DNA from: Sphaerolaimus hirsutus
Taxonomy: Eukaryota; Nematoda; Chromadorea; Monhysterida; Sphaerolaimidae
Length of the DNA: 64,000 bases
Direction of reading: 5' to 3'
Assembly: GCA_964036195.1 (NCBI GenBank)
Contig: OZ038454.1
Coordinates: forward strand, 19,392,315 to 19,456,314
Shown piece by piece: positions 47,563 through 59,653 of the stretch (position 1 is its first letter; each line of letters opens with the position of its first letter). Position numbers and translations under genes: made by a program. The notes beneath the pieces were generated by a model, which saw only the letters and a program-made list of their open reading frames with translations, was not told the DNA's origin and ran no database searches.

Positions 47563-48687
47563 GTCGTGTACATTCTCTTTACACTGAACTTGGGTGGGGG
47601 TATTTCGAGGGGGGTTTATTATTTCCTCAGCAAAATTTTAGGGGGGGTATTTGGAGGGGGTTAATTTAAGGAGGGTTAATTCAAGGTAATACTGTATTTG
47701 TCCTTTGTGTTGTTTACCTATGGTGCAAAATAATGCTGGGGGTGTAAATACGAAAGGTGTATCGTTTCCCGACCCCGCTGGTAAATACACTGGGTTCAAC
47801 GTGGATTTCTTCTGTGGGTAGATATATTCCGAGCTGATACGGTAGCTAGTACGTTAGATAAGAATGCGCATAGTGTTGACGCACCAAAACAGCAAGGTTA
47901 GCGATTTTGACACCAGGCACCATTGAATTGTATTCCTCCAGATTCATTTAGACGACGGTACTTTATTTTACTTTTCAGTTTCACAGAGTGCAATTTTTAA
48001 AACAGTTTTTCATGCATTGGATGCGATGAGCGCTGTTTTTATTGAATTATCGGAGGAAACTGTCTGAAGGAATATGGTATTCTCTCGGAGACTGTTATTT
48101 ACTTTAACATCTGGCAAACATTCGTAGAAATGTGCGGACGTTTATCGAGGTTTAAGCGTTGAAATGTTCGCTGTCGTAATTTTGCTTGACGTTCAGGATT
48201 TATGGCGGACAATTCAAATTTTTCGCTTTTTTATTTTCTGGTCAACACATGATCGTTAGACATTTACGAAATTTTCCGTAATGTCGTTTGAGCTACGGAA
48301 ACTCGCGACGACACCACATCACGGGTTTTAGTAAAAACATCGATATTTTGATTCCAGTGGAACTTAATCCACTATCAGATTTATTGTTGAAGCACCAAAT
48401 CATAATTTACGTTATCAAGCCGGTTGATGTCTAATGGGTCTTTTTATCTTGGGTTAAAAATCTCGTGTAATTGGTTCAGCTGGTTATCAGCAGTCAATGA
48501 TTGCGTATGATAGGCGATGTGCGACGATAAATTCGACGATTTTGTGAGACGACGCGTCAGCGGGGCAGCTAGCAGTCTATCAGTGGGTATTTGTTTATGT
48601 TTTAATTTCGTTTTGATGGATTTTTCTCAATAACCAGGATTTATCCTGCCAGCCCATAACAACATCAATAACATTTTCTTTCTTCAG

Positions 48688-51600
48688 GTGAACTACCATT
48701 CCGTGAGGTCTGTCAAAGAGCAGCGGCCATCTGTTTTCATTCACCATGTTCTGATGCACCTTACGCGCTCTTTGGTACGTTTTCCGGGTTTTTTTCTCGT
48801 TCGAATGTAAAATGCTGTAAAATGCGTTCGAATGTAAAGTAAAGTCGCTGGAGACGATGATCCGTAACATGTCCGTTTACAGGCTGACGGTCTTCCGTTA
48901 GACGTTACGAAAGCACTGGAACAACGTTTCCTCTCGTCCGAACTTCGCTGTGACACGTCGATCGCTACCAATGTGATTGCCAAGAAATCTGGCACTGAGC
49001 CAAGGGAGGATTGGCTATTTGGTTTGCCCCTGTCTTTTGAGGGTGTGGCCGTGGTTCAGCAGTTGGTGGATTTTTTGGGAAAAGAGCCCGCTCTATCCTC
49101 GGAGGGCATTTTCAGGAGACAGGGTGCCATGGGACGCATAGCCGATTTGAGAAGGTTATAAATGAGGCGTCTAATTCTAAAAGTCGACTAGTACACCAAA
49201 TGCGATTTTGAGTAAATCGCATTTTAAGTTTCAGACACAATTCCAGGCCCGTGGTGCCTGTCCAATTTGGCTCTCTCATGTTTTTCATTAAGTTCCATAT
49301 GTTGACAATAAAGTGTCAAATTTTCAGCCCCTTATCTCAACCTATATGTGAAAAATGGGGTGTCCATAAAATTCCATTTGGTCAGAGCAAAACTGTTTCG
49401 GGGAGGGAGATGGACTTGTCGACTTCTTGCACGCGAAAACATTTTTGTCCCCGGGGAAGCCGAGGCTGCCTTATGGGAAACTTATGGACTTGTCGCATTT
49501 TAGAAATCGGTGTCCACAGTGCACTTATCACATTTCTTGTGTGGACTTGTCGACTTTTAGCCCAAAACTAAGTGGACTTGTCGACTTCTTGTCCAAATTT
49601 TTTGCATTTTTCCCAAAAAATGTCAGATTTGGCACTATGCCATATGGGCATGTGCGGTCAAAATTTTTTTATGGAAAATGAAGAAAAATGCGCAGGCGTA
49701 GCCCCAGATGACGTTTCCGGGCCTAACTCGAAATTTTCATATTTTGGACTTGTCGACTTGGACGCCTCAAATGCATTCATATGATTTTTCATCTAAAGTT
49801 TTACCTTACCCTTTTTAAGGTTGCTGTGTTTGGGCCGGTCAATTTCGCTCACTGCCCCGTCGCCACTGACTGGCACTAATTTCTCTGTGGACGACATCGC
49901 GTGTTGCTTGAAGGAGTTTCTCATTGAGTTGCCTGACCCTCTGTGTCCCAATGTGCATCTGCCCGTGTATGAGATCATCGCTCAAGGTTTGCATATAAAT
50001 TTTTTATGCTATGTTTCTTTATTTGAAGTTTGTTCATTTTGGATATCTGTGGTATTTCACGCCATAAGCGAGGCACAAAATACATAGTCAACTTAGGGTT
50101 AGCACTTGATGTTTTAAAAATGATTAAAAAAATCTGATTTAAAAAAATCACAGGGTTTAAAAAAAAATCAAAAATAAAAATTTCTGGTAGACTTGCACTA
50201 GATATTTTTCAATGTTTTAGCACGCAATTTCTCATACACATTACCATTGGTAGTGTTTTCTTTGGTTTTGGGGGCATTTTTAGTGTAAAGGCGACTTTTA
50301 GTGATAAATTGATATACTTTTAAAAAAAATCCAGGCATTTAAAACAATGTGATTTTTTTCAAACCCTAGTCAACTATTCTTAAGTGATGGGTCTCTGAGG
50401 TTTTGAATTAGGGTTGAAATACCCTATTGAAATCAATTAGCATAGGTAACTAATTTTTTGTGTGGGGGGCATTCGCCTGAACACTAATTTTATCCTTTGT
50501 ACCCCCCGTTTGCTCAATAACTGTCGTAATTCCAAACAACCCCCCCCCCACCCCAGATCTGCAACACACGGCAACTGCAGTTTTGTGCGACAGCACCCGC
50601 GCCAGCGCCATGGCACGATGTGTAACCGCTATCAGTCTCTTGGTGCAGTTGTTGCCCACCGAACACTTTGAACTATTCAACACTGTCATGCGATTGTTGA
50701 ATGACGTCACCATGTACAAGGAGAATAATAAAATGGATGGGGATAATTTGGCCAAAGTTTTTGTGCCCGTCTTATTTTATCCGCATACAGAGGTGTGTTT
50801 TCTGTGCTTGAATGTGTAGTTCTGAGGAGGGAACAAATGTTCTCCCACACACTGGATAATTTGAAAATAGCTAATTTCAGAAACTCAATAAAACAAAATT
50901 TATTTACAGTAAATCCTCGAATAAGGGGGCGTTTTTTTCCTCAGAAAACTAGGACTTGATTCATTGTATGGATGCAGTTAGGGTTGGCACTTGTTTTTTT
51001 AACTGATTAAAAATAAATCTGATTTAAATAAAATCACAGGGTGGAAACTGATTTTAATAAAAAAAATCAAAATGAAAAATTTCTGGTTGACTTTCACTTG
51101 AGGTATTGGTATTTTGCGGTTGAGGTATTTTGCAATTTTTTGCGTGCAAGTGCGCAATTTCCAATACGCATTACCATTGGTGGTGTTTTCATGGGTTTTG
51201 GGGCTATGGATATTTTTGAAAGAAATCACTGCTTATAATGATATCCCATGACTCCACAGTCATAAGATGACCACAATATACATACAATACACTGTCTGAC
51301 ACTTAACATACACATATTTTTTCTCTATACCCCCATTTTGGGCGATTTAAAAAATATGATTTTAATTTAAAAATAGTCATTAAAAAAATTGATTTAAAAA
51401 AAGAGATCAAGGTGTTTAAAAAAAAAATGGATTTTTTTCCAACCCTAGATTAGGGTTGGAAAAAAAACGTTTTTTTTTAACTCGATGTTTTTAAAAAAAA
51501 CAACGTTTTTTAAAAAAAAAAAACGTTTTTTTTTAAAAGCTCCCAGATATGACCTAGTGTCAACATATATAGGTATATCAGACACTGGCAATACTCTGTG

Positions 51601-54600
51601 ATGTTAAATATGACCATATAATGGCTGTGGAACCATGGGATAGCATTATAAGTGGTGATTTGTGTCAAAAATATCCATTTTTCGTCGACATATCGTTCGT
51701 ATATCGCCTTATAGTCGAATGTTCGTGACTTCAGGTAAAGTTTGGCACGGAATGGTGATCAAACAAGGTTATAAAAGGAGGTTGTTACTTTGGGAGTGAA
51801 GTTACACACTGTGGAGGTACATGGAAGCACATTACCTCAATATTATATATTACAGCAACATATGTCGGCTTATTCACCCATGGTAGCACATAGAAATGGA
51901 TGTTTTGATACTAAAAATGCAACAAAACCAATGAAAACAACCACCAATGTCAATTTGTGTGTGAAATTGCGCGCCTGCGCGCAAAAATTTTGCAAAATAC
52001 CTAGTGCTTAGTACTAAAAATTTCAGCTGATGTTTTTTTAAAAAAAAACATTTCGGACGTCATGTTTAAAAAAAAAAAAAACGTTTAAAAAAAAAAACGT
52101 TTAAAAAAAACATCGGCCAACCCTACCCTAGATGCAGTCTGTCAACTCATGTAATTCAAATATTTAACCGTCCAACAACAAAAATGTGTATACACTGCAT
52201 ACACATAATGTATCTGCTGTAGGCTAATATTGTGTTGTATTTTTGTATTGTGTTGTTTTCTTCCAGACGGGGCGTTATTCTAACACTAGTGCTGAGTACC
52301 CTCCCTTATTCCTGATGCAGGACTGGGACAAGATCCTGCCGCACATGTCATCCATGCAAAATCTATTGTCGCTCATGATATCAAATTGCACCGAGATCCT
52401 ACGCCCACCATCTGCTCTGGTGCATGACCTCAATCAGTATTGCATGCGACACCCGATCAGACCGGTGAGCGTTCAAACCCCCGAAGCAAAGGGCAGCCCG
52501 TATTGGGCCAGGGATGGGGACACCAGTGATGCGTTGACTGATGGAGTTGGCAACACGCCAAGCAAGGGACAGACTCCCAAAAGTAGAAAGTCTGTCCTGT
52601 CTATAGCATTTACGAGGAAGTCTGTGCTTACAGAGGGTAGTTCTCCAGCTTTTGTGAGTTTTTTTAAGTTTACTTTCACCGGAGTTTGATGAATATACAC
52701 GCTTAATTAGACTGTGACCCACACGAGTCTCCAACGGTTTTTGGGTGCTATATATCTGTCCAGGAGGACGCTTAGCTATTCATCTATCCATCCCACAGGC
52801 AATTTTTTTTGCTACTTACCCCTGAACCTCTCAAATATTTTTTTCAAATTTTACCCCTATTTGTGCTAAAAATCGCTGATGTTCCTACCTTTTTGTCTTT
52901 TTCTTCTTCATTTGCATTACGTTTGCACACCTAATTCACCGTTCCAACCCCTCTCTCAGTCCCCGGCGCCTGGCACCCCCTACTCTGTGGATCTGGACAC
53001 GTCCGGGGTGACTTGCGAGGACTCTGCCAACTCGCTGGCCGACCGCCAGCGCAGCGCCAAATTGGCTGGCGGCGTGGACATGGACGTGGAGCTGGCACAG
53101 CTGTACGCGCACGTGCAGGCGATGCCCGACGGCAAGGTCAAGCAGAGGATGCTCACCAAGGTGGGGGAGGCTTTGGTGGTTGTTTTTGATTCTGGTGAGC
53201 TGAGGTCGTTGTTCCTTGGTCAGCCGCATGTGCGCAGGTTTTTCCAAGGGGGGGCTGCATAGGATGGCAGAATTTACCGTACCGTACCGCATTTTTGGGA
53301 AATTTACCGTACCGTTTACTAGGGTGGCAGACGGTACGGGCTTGCGGTAAACCGTACGGTACGGTAAATTTTCTCTTTTGCGGTAAACGGTACGGTACGG
53401 TAAATCTTCATTTTTGCGGTAAACGGTACGGTACGGTAAATCTGAAAAGTGCGGTTCGCGGTACGGTACGGTACGGTAAATTTTCGCTCGTCAGAAATGT
53501 ACCAATGCCGGACTACAGACAACTTTTACTTCATGAATTGACACTAAATTGAATTATGCAAAGTGTTAATGGACTTTAGAACACAATAACAGTGTGATAA
53601 CATAGAATTACGTTAACCACAATGCAGTGGTTCAATATATAGGCTTTTTCAAGGTTTAGAAAAAAGAAATGGAGAAAAATCGCTAAAAGTGGGTGAAAAA
53701 TTGCAAAAAGTGGGTGAAAAATTGCTAAAAGTGGGTGAAAATGGTAAAAAGTATATAAGTGCATATGGCAATTAGCCATGAATTCAATTTGGGGACACAC
53801 TTCAACCCACATTGAAGACCCCTGCTGTGTAGCCATAAGATAGCAACTGATTTCAATTCAACAGCAAAGTTGCTATTTCATGAAAACATTAATTTTTCTT
53901 TTGATTACCTTTTGTATACTACCCTACATCAAACATATGTACCTACAAAACATTGAGGGTGATGTAAAACACCTACAGTGCGATTTGAAGCACATGGCTT
54001 GATTTTAAAAACGCATTATACTAATGTAAATGAAGAGTTGCAGCCATATTGCATGTGGAAATGGAAGAGCTTCAAATCAGTCAAAACAATGTTGTCAAAT
54101 TTGCGTGCTTGCGCGCAAAAAATTGCAGAACACCACATTTTAAAGTAAATTTTAAGGTGCATTTTTAAGGTCAATCTGGATAAAATTTACCGCATTTTCT
54201 GCGGTAAATGAGTGCGGTACGCGGTACGGTATGGTAAATTTTGGAAAATGCGGTACGTGGTACGGTACGGTAAATTACTAAAAGTGCGGTAAACGGTACG
54301 GTACGGTACGGTAATTTTTCCAAAAATGCGGTACGGTATGGTACGGTACGGTAAATTCTGCCACCCTACCGTTTACCGCACTTTTGGAAATTTACTGTAC
54401 CGTACTGCGTACCGCACTTTTCAGATTTACCGTACCGTACCGTTTACCGCAAAATTGAAGATTTACCGTACCGTTTACTGCAAAATGGAAAATTCACCGT
54501 ACCGTACAGTTTACCGCAAGGCTGTACCATCTGCCACCCTAGGGCTGCACCTAGGGTTCAAACGGTATTGACTTTTCGGGATCGGGATTGGTTTTTTGAC

Positions 54601-57150
54601 ATTTCAGGATCGGGATTGGCCGGGATTGGGGTCACGGGATCGGGATCGGGATTGGCATTTTTTCGGGATCGGGATTTGGGTCTTGGGATAGAGATTTTGG
54701 CCAATGTTCTGGCATCCACAGTTGTTCATAAAATTCTCAAAACACTGTTGGATGCCAGAAAAGTTGTATAAAATGGACGCTGGGGGTTTTTCGTTCACAT
54801 TTTTGCATGCAAAAACGTCATTTTTTCACTTTTTATAATTTCACTGATTTTTCCGGGATCGGGATCCCGGACTTGGGAGTTTCTCGGGATCGGGATCGGG
54901 ATTTGAAAATTTTCGGGATCGGGATCGGGACTGCAAAATCCCGGAATTTCACGGGATCCGGGATCGGGATCCCGTTTGAACCCTAGCTGCACCCCCACCC
55001 TCCAGCAATAAACGTATATCGGAGGCCGCTCAGCTTTCCATCCATATGGAAATGTTTTGCTACTATACCCTGCACCTAGGGTTCAAACGGGATCCCGATC
55101 TCGGATCCCGTGAAATTCCGGGATTTAGCAGTCCCGATCCCGATCCCGTAAATTTTCAAATCCCGATCCCGAAACTCCTAAGTCCGGGATCCCGATCACG
55201 GAAAAATTAGTGGAAATAATAAAAAGTGAAAAAATGACATTTTTGCATGCAAAAATGTGAACACAAACCCCCAGCGTCCATTTTATGCCAATTTCCTGGC
55301 ATCCAACAGTGTTTTGAGACCTTTATGAACAACTGTGGATGCCAGAACATTGGCCAAAAGACCCCGATCCCGAAAAAATGCCTATCCCGCCCGATCCCGT
55401 GACCCCAATCCCGGCCAATCCCGATCCCGATCCCGAAATCTCAAAAAAACAATCCCGATCCCGAAAAGTCAATCCCGTTTGAACCCTACCTGCACCCCTG
55501 AATTTGTGTGCTTATGTAACTATTTGTACCTACTCTTAACCTATTTTTAGCTATGTTCACCTATTTTAAGCGATTGTTTTCTCTTGTTTAGCTTCCAAAC
55601 CTCAAAATAGCCTATGTATTGAACCCCCCCCAGGGGTCTCGAATGGGGGGTTCGATATATAGGCTTTTTCGGTTACCCCCCCCCCCCAAACCGCCCAGCT
55701 ATCTATCTTCTGTCCCGGACTGGGACGTATCCAGTATTTTTTTTTGAGCGGGGGGGCTGCTTGTTTACGGAGGCCGGCGAGCGGGGGGGCCCCCCAATTT
55801 TACGTACACAGTGGCGGAATGGCGCCATGGCGCTGGCGCCATTAGTAGGCGCAACGCCATGGTGCCATTGGCGCCAGCGCCATGGAACGCTGTATATGTA
55901 TGTAATTATACATACAAATACAGCAAACATACACACAATTTAGTATATTTGTAACGATTTTGGCCTAAGGGAGCAAATTTGTAGATAATACATCACGTCT
56001 GGTGAAAAATGCGCGCTTGCACGCAAAATTTTTTACGCTGACATTGAAAAAGTGTCATTTTCCGGTCACTTTCTTGTCTCAGCCCGGGAGGGGGGGGGGG
56101 GCTGCAGCCCCCCCGCCCCCCCCTGGATACGGCCCTGGTCCCGGAGGTTGCTCAGCTATCTATTTATCCCGGGGCAAATTTTTTGGCTACTACCCCCTAA
56201 CCCCCCCCCCAAATCGCCCAGCTGTTTATCTACCTATCTGCACCGATTTTTGAGAAATTGTACCCAAATTGTTGCTCAAAAGCGCTACTTTTCATGCTTT
56301 TTTATAGATTTTCAACTCCATAATAGCTACATAGTTCATGTTCGTTATTGCCTATTTTTGCTATATATGTGCTTATATACCTATTTTTATCCATTTTTCA
56401 CCTACTTTTAGCGATTTTTCTCCCTTTTCTTCCTTCTACACCCCGAAAACTATACTAAACACCTTCCCGGTCACGTCCGGCACCCTATTTTTGATCGTAC
56501 TTGTGACACCCTATCTCCAGTTCTAGGGCGCGCCAGAAGCTGAAACTTGGGGGAGATATTGGCGCAACCCCCCTCTACCTCGCATGAATTAGGGGGGTCG
56601 CCGCGACCCCCCTAATTCATGCGAGGTAGAGGGGGGTTGCGCCAATATCTCCCCCAAGTTTCAGCCTCTGCGGCACCCTAGAACTGGGTATAGGATGTGA
56701 GAAGTAAAATCAAAAAATGGGTGCCGGACGTGACCGGGAAGGTGTTTATATTGTACCCCCGCGCGACTCCCCCCCCAAACCCCCCAGAAAATGTTTCAGC
56801 TATCTATCCCTCCGGAGGAGCGATTTGCTATCTATCCAACCACTCGGAGGGTCGAAATTCACTCGGAGGGTCGAACCCCCGCGGGGGTCCAAATCTACAA
56901 GAGCCCTGCCCCCCCCCCCGATGGTGACCCCTATACCGCAGGGGCTCAGATAGATAGTTTATCTCTCCTCGGAGGGATAAATAGCTGGTCGATTTAGGTA
57001 CCCCAACCCTCCTCCCTACCAAACTCCATGGTGCTAAACACACAGTTTGCAAAGCAGCAGCGGCTGGCGCTTTCGCCCGGTGCCGCGCCGTCTGCCAGCA
57101 ATGGAAAGCGCTCCTTCCTGCGCAAGATATTCAACAAGACCAAAGGGTGA
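48688..57150 (+). CDS. ARHGAP19: Rho GTPase-activating protein, ARHGAP19-like; seven 3' exons
   Basis: A RhoGAP that would speed GTP hydrolysis on Rho-family GTPases. Exons: 48688-48774, 48883-49154, 49820-49986, 50557-50792, 52267-52653, 52960-53160, 57046-57150, in frame with GT-AG ends (484 residues); the start exon is not found. The GAP domain begins around GLPLSFEGVAVVQQLVDFL, has the arginine finger in SEGIFRRQG, the conserved KEFLIELPDPL, and NKMDGDNLAKVFVPVLF with the conserved Asn. The C-terminal LAQLYAHVQAMPDGKVKQRM followed by LTKFAKQ resembles the LFQHVHDMPE...KKKLIRQFNKQ region of vertebrate ARHGAP19, and the end is basic (KRSFLRKIFNKTKG). ARHGAP11 is the main alternative. The 3.9-kb last intron hosts at least six nested elements. 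Confidence 0.82.
49164..49768. mobile_element. 605-bp element with GAGGCGTC ends in RhoGAP intron
   Basis: GAGGCGTCTAATTCTAAAAGTC at the left and GACTTGGACGCCTC at the right; AAAT on each side. It repeats GGACTTGTCGACTT internally. It starts 9 bp after the splice donor at 49155. It is a short relative of 38540-43386. Confidence 0.7.
50094..50367. mobile_element. hAT-like element (family A relative) with AAATCAGATTT-type arrays
   Basis: TAGGGTTAGCACTTG at the left and TTTTTCAAACCCT at the right; AGTCAACT is repeated on both sides (50086-50093, 50368-50375). The core (TTTCTGGTAGACTTGCAC, GCACGCAATTTC) matches 50979-51447. Confidence 0.8.
50979..51447. mobile_element. hAT-like element (family A), older partner of a nested pair
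   Basis: It starts TAGGGTTGGCACTTG and ends CCAACCCTA. The left duplication is GATGCAGT (50971-50978); the right one is at 52131-52138, displaced by the later insertion of 51451-52125. The arrays are TGATTTAAAAAAA-type words. Confidence 0.88.
51451..52125. mobile_element. hAT-like element (family B), complete copy
   Basis: TAGGGTTGG and CCAACCCTA ends with perfect 8-bp duplication CCCTAGAT (51443-51450, 52126-52133), which includes the last bases of element A. The ends are ACGTTTTTTTT arrays. Nearly identical to 1-592. The palindrome is present as GCGCGCCTGCGCGC at 51969-51982. Confidence 0.93.
53260..54541. mobile_element. hAT-like element built of GGTACGGTA arrays
   Basis: The perfect 8-bp duplication GGGCTGCA lies at 53252-53259 and 54542-54549. 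The ends are TAGGATGGCAG and CTGCCACCCTA. Several hundred bases at each end are repeats of GGTACGGTAAA or the complement, and an inner set of CTAGGGTGGCAG / CTGCCACCCTA ends (53322, 54369) suggests one copy inside another. The centre carries GCGTGCTTGCGCGC near 54102. Confidence 0.9.
54552..54985. mobile_element. hAT-like GATCCC-array element, inverted copy
   Basis: The perfect 8-bp duplication GCTGCACC lies at 54544-54551 and 54986-54993; its left copy overlaps the duplication of the preceding element. The core is the reverse of 2340-2450. Confidence 0.92.
55077..55488. mobile_element. hAT-like GATCCC-array element, third copy
   Basis: The perfect 8-bp duplication CCTGCACC lies at 55069-55076 and 55489-55496. 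Same orientation as 2190-2663. Confidence 0.92.
55720..56137. mobile_element. hAT-like element, CAGGGACGTATCCAGG subfamily
   Basis: The perfect 8-bp duplication GTCCCGGA lies at 55712-55719 and 56138-56145. It is inserted in a CTATCTATC-array repeat (55627-56960). GCGCGCTTGCACGC is at 56011-56024. Confidence 0.92.
56456..56750. repeat. Near-perfect fold-back (TAAACACCTTCCCGG ends)
   Basis: TAAACACCTTCCCGGTCACGT at the left, complement at the right, centre at about 56603 (GGGGTCGCCGCGACCCC). It shares its ends with 1660-1683 and 59650-59670. It is inserted in the CTATCTATC-array repeat. Confidence 0.8.
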
Positions 57151-57330
57151 ATAAGTGAATCTGCATAAGTGAATATGTACAGTACAATGTGAATACATCG
57201 ATATGTATACAATGAGCGTGCATTTGTCAGTAGTTGGACAGATTTGTTGTAGATACTTTTTTTGTGACACGTTTTTCAGACATTTCACCATTTGACCCAA
57301 TTTGATCACCTCCATTTGTGGAATGGGTGA

Positions 57331-58491
57331 TAGGGTTGGGGAACCGAACCGAACCGAACCGAACCGAACCGAGAACCGAGCACAATTTTGGAACCGAGAA
57401 CCAAGAACCGGAACCGAAAAAAATACCCGAACCGGAACCGAGAACCGGCACTTAGACCCGGAACCGAACTAAAGAACCGAAAGAACCGAAATTTTATACA
57501 ATAATCGGCGGCCGGCCCCTCCCCTTCTCAGGTGAGAGTAGGAAGATGCATGGAAATGTAACTTCCGGCATCAATTTTTAGGGTGATTTGTAAAAATTTT
57601 GCGCACAAGTCACAATTCTTGCTTCACGTGACTGGTGATTTCATCTCACCGGTTGCGCAGCCTCATGTGTTCACGATCCTGCCTAAAATGTGTATATGTA
57701 TGTAAAATACATATACAGCAGTCTGTGGGGTCTGTGCCAGTGTGCATGTAAACCTGGTGCGCATGTAGGCCAATTTTCCAACATTTTTCCATCACACTGA
57801 TATTTTAGAAGTACATTGGTAATCATACTGTTAATTCTCTATAAAATACAGCGAGTGGGGTGCCAGTCTCTCTATATTTACATGTATTTACATACATATC
57901 AGAGATTTATGGCACCAATGCGAATGGCGCCAGTGCCATGATGCCATTTCGTCACCATGTAGGTAAACTTTTAGGGCGGGTGGCTGAATCCCCCTCCCGT
58001 ACACCGGGCTCAGTAAACAAACAGACACCATGCTCAGAAATCCTGGATATGTACCTGGCCCCCAAGGCAAGGGGTCTACATGTGCACTGGGTTTACATGC
58101 ACACTGAGTTTTGGCTGTCTGGGGCACCTACGCCAATGCCAATGGTGCCATGGCGTGGCGCCTATGAATGGCGCGAGCGCCATGACACCATTCCATCACT
58201 ACAGGGGCAAAATTTTAGGGGGGGGGTTGTTTTATGTTGTTTTTCCTTTGTTCAGCTTATTATTTTTATATTCCCGATTTTTTCATTACCCGATACCCGA
58301 CTTTTTCATTACCCGGAACCGAAATTTTTGACAATTTGGACCTGAAAGAACCGAACCGGAACCGAACTTGAGAACCGAACCGAGAACCGGAACCAAAAAT
58401 TTTGAGGAACCGAGAACCGAGAACCGAACCGAAATTTTTTAGAACCGAGAACCGAGAACCGGAACCGAAAATTTTGAAATTCCCAACCCTA
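57331..58491. mobile_element. hAT-like element built of GAACCGAACC arrays
   Basis: The perfect 8-bp duplication ATGGGTGA lies at 57323-57330 and 58492-58499. The ends are TAGGGTTGGGGAACCGAACC and CCCAACCCTA. Interior 57720-58120 carries a CATGTAAACC/CATGTAGACC element and pieces of the GGCGCCATGG family. It begins in what looks like a family-2 introner end (TCCATTTGTGGAATGG at 57311-57326). Confidence 0.92.
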
Positions 58492-58499
58492 ATGGGTGA

Positions 58500-59265
58500 T
58501 GCTTCAACGTTGAAGCAGGGGTAGAAAGGGGGTGGGGGGGCGTTTTTGATGCGTTTTTGAATCCGTTTAAACAAGTTTCTAAAGATGGTGCATTCCTTTA
58601 CATAACAAAGATTTTTTCGCTGAATTGCGTGCGACCTCATTTTTGTTTCGATAAAATGATATAATATTTCAAATTTTTTCTCAGATAGTTTTTTATGCAT
58701 GGTGATTGGTGCCTTGTATCAATAGCTCCGATTTGCTTGTTATAGGTTACTTTCAATCGAGTTGTTCTAATATTTATTTCTGCACAGCGGTGTGAAATGT
58801 TTTGGCTAGCACCCCTTGCCCCATCGCTGCCTATTCGTCAGCTTTTTTCCACTTGATGCGAATGTGGTATCGGAAAAGCTAGAAAATATTTTTCTAGTGT
58901 TATTGTTAATGCTTTTTTTAGTAATTTCTGTGTACGATCCGACATGTCGTTTTTGATGTGGCTGAATTGTCGCATGTTGTCTTGTTGCACACTTCGATGA
59001 CTTGTGCACGTTAAGTCCCTCACGGTTTGTTTTAAATATGTTTTTTAACCATGTCACTATGGTTGTGTATTTTTGCACATATCTCCGCAATTTTTCAATG
59101 CATTCATTTCCATGCTGCCGCATACCGAAGTTCTTCCGCACCGTGCAATAAACAATCCAACCAAATAATGGGCACTTTTTTCCGCGATCACATCCCCCTG
59201 TCTCACATAAATCGGACATTCACCTACCGAAATAGCCAAAATTTCAACACTTTAAACGCTCGAAA
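58500..59265. other. Unassigned stretch before the 59.3-kb exon
   Basis: Short frames on both strands lack protein character. No repeat family recognised. Confidence 0.3.
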
Positions 59266-59653
59266 ATGTCCCAGTCCCAAACGCTCGGCGCATATTCCGC
59301 CGATGCGCGCAAGGACATACAAACCGTTTGCTACGATGCTGGTTTGGTGCATTGCCGGAGAAGGGGCCAATATGTGGGCCAGTGGTGCGTGGCCCCCTGC
59401 TGCGCGGATAGACACCAGGTGCCACTCCCAGACCATGTAAAAAGCCGTGTCAAATCCTAATGTCGGACAAAGTGTCAAAAGTCATGTAAACTGCATTGGA
59501 AAATGGCAAACGTACCTTTGCCATTTTCCAGGCCATTTTACTTGACTTTTGACTCTTTGCATGACAATGACATTTGCCATTTTACAGGGCTTTTTACAGG
59601 GTCAGGGAGTGCCCCCAGCAGAGGGGTGAGGCTGTGTCGCCCAGTGTGAGTTG
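59266..59653 (+). CDS. Candidate two-exon gene fragment split by an introner
   Basis: A GC-rich open stretch starting at ATG 59266 (MSQSQTLGAYSADARKDIQT, then Cys-rich) runs to 59418. After the introner 59419-59618 the frame continues QRGEAVSPSVSW and stops. The function is unknown. A second frame is also open across the first exon, so the true frame is uncertain. The gene may be a fragment cut by the repeat that begins near 59650. Confidence 0.35.
59419..59618 (+). mobile_element. Introner (family 1), GT-AG
   Basis: It begins GTGCCACTCCCAGACCATGT and ends ACAGGGTCAGGGAGTGCCCC then CAG; AG also precedes it. The core repeats AAAATGGCAAACG-like words and CATGTAAA. 200 bp, the same size as the receptor introns. 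Confidence 0.82.

Larger units (their letters stand above)
45551..48687. other. Region between the four-TM and RhoGAP genes (divergent)
   Basis: It holds hairpin MITEs at 45705-45963 and 46120-46390, hAT elements at 45968-46105 and 46484-47562, and a MITE fragment at 47580-47700. The missing first exons of both genes probably lie here or further out; I could not identify a convincing start exon. 47701-48687 contains no recognisable repeat. Confidence 0.4.

Noticed and set aside
48595..48870. Minus-strand frame MLRIIVSSD... over 48688-48774
   Set aside because: The plus strand has a perfect acceptor and donor here that join in phase to the RhoGAP exons.
53161..53262. Read-through of the RhoGAP exon into the GGTACGGTA element (ending FFQGGAA)
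   Set aside because: A GTGGGG donor at 53161 joins in phase to 57046, giving a C-terminus that matches ARHGAP19 much better.
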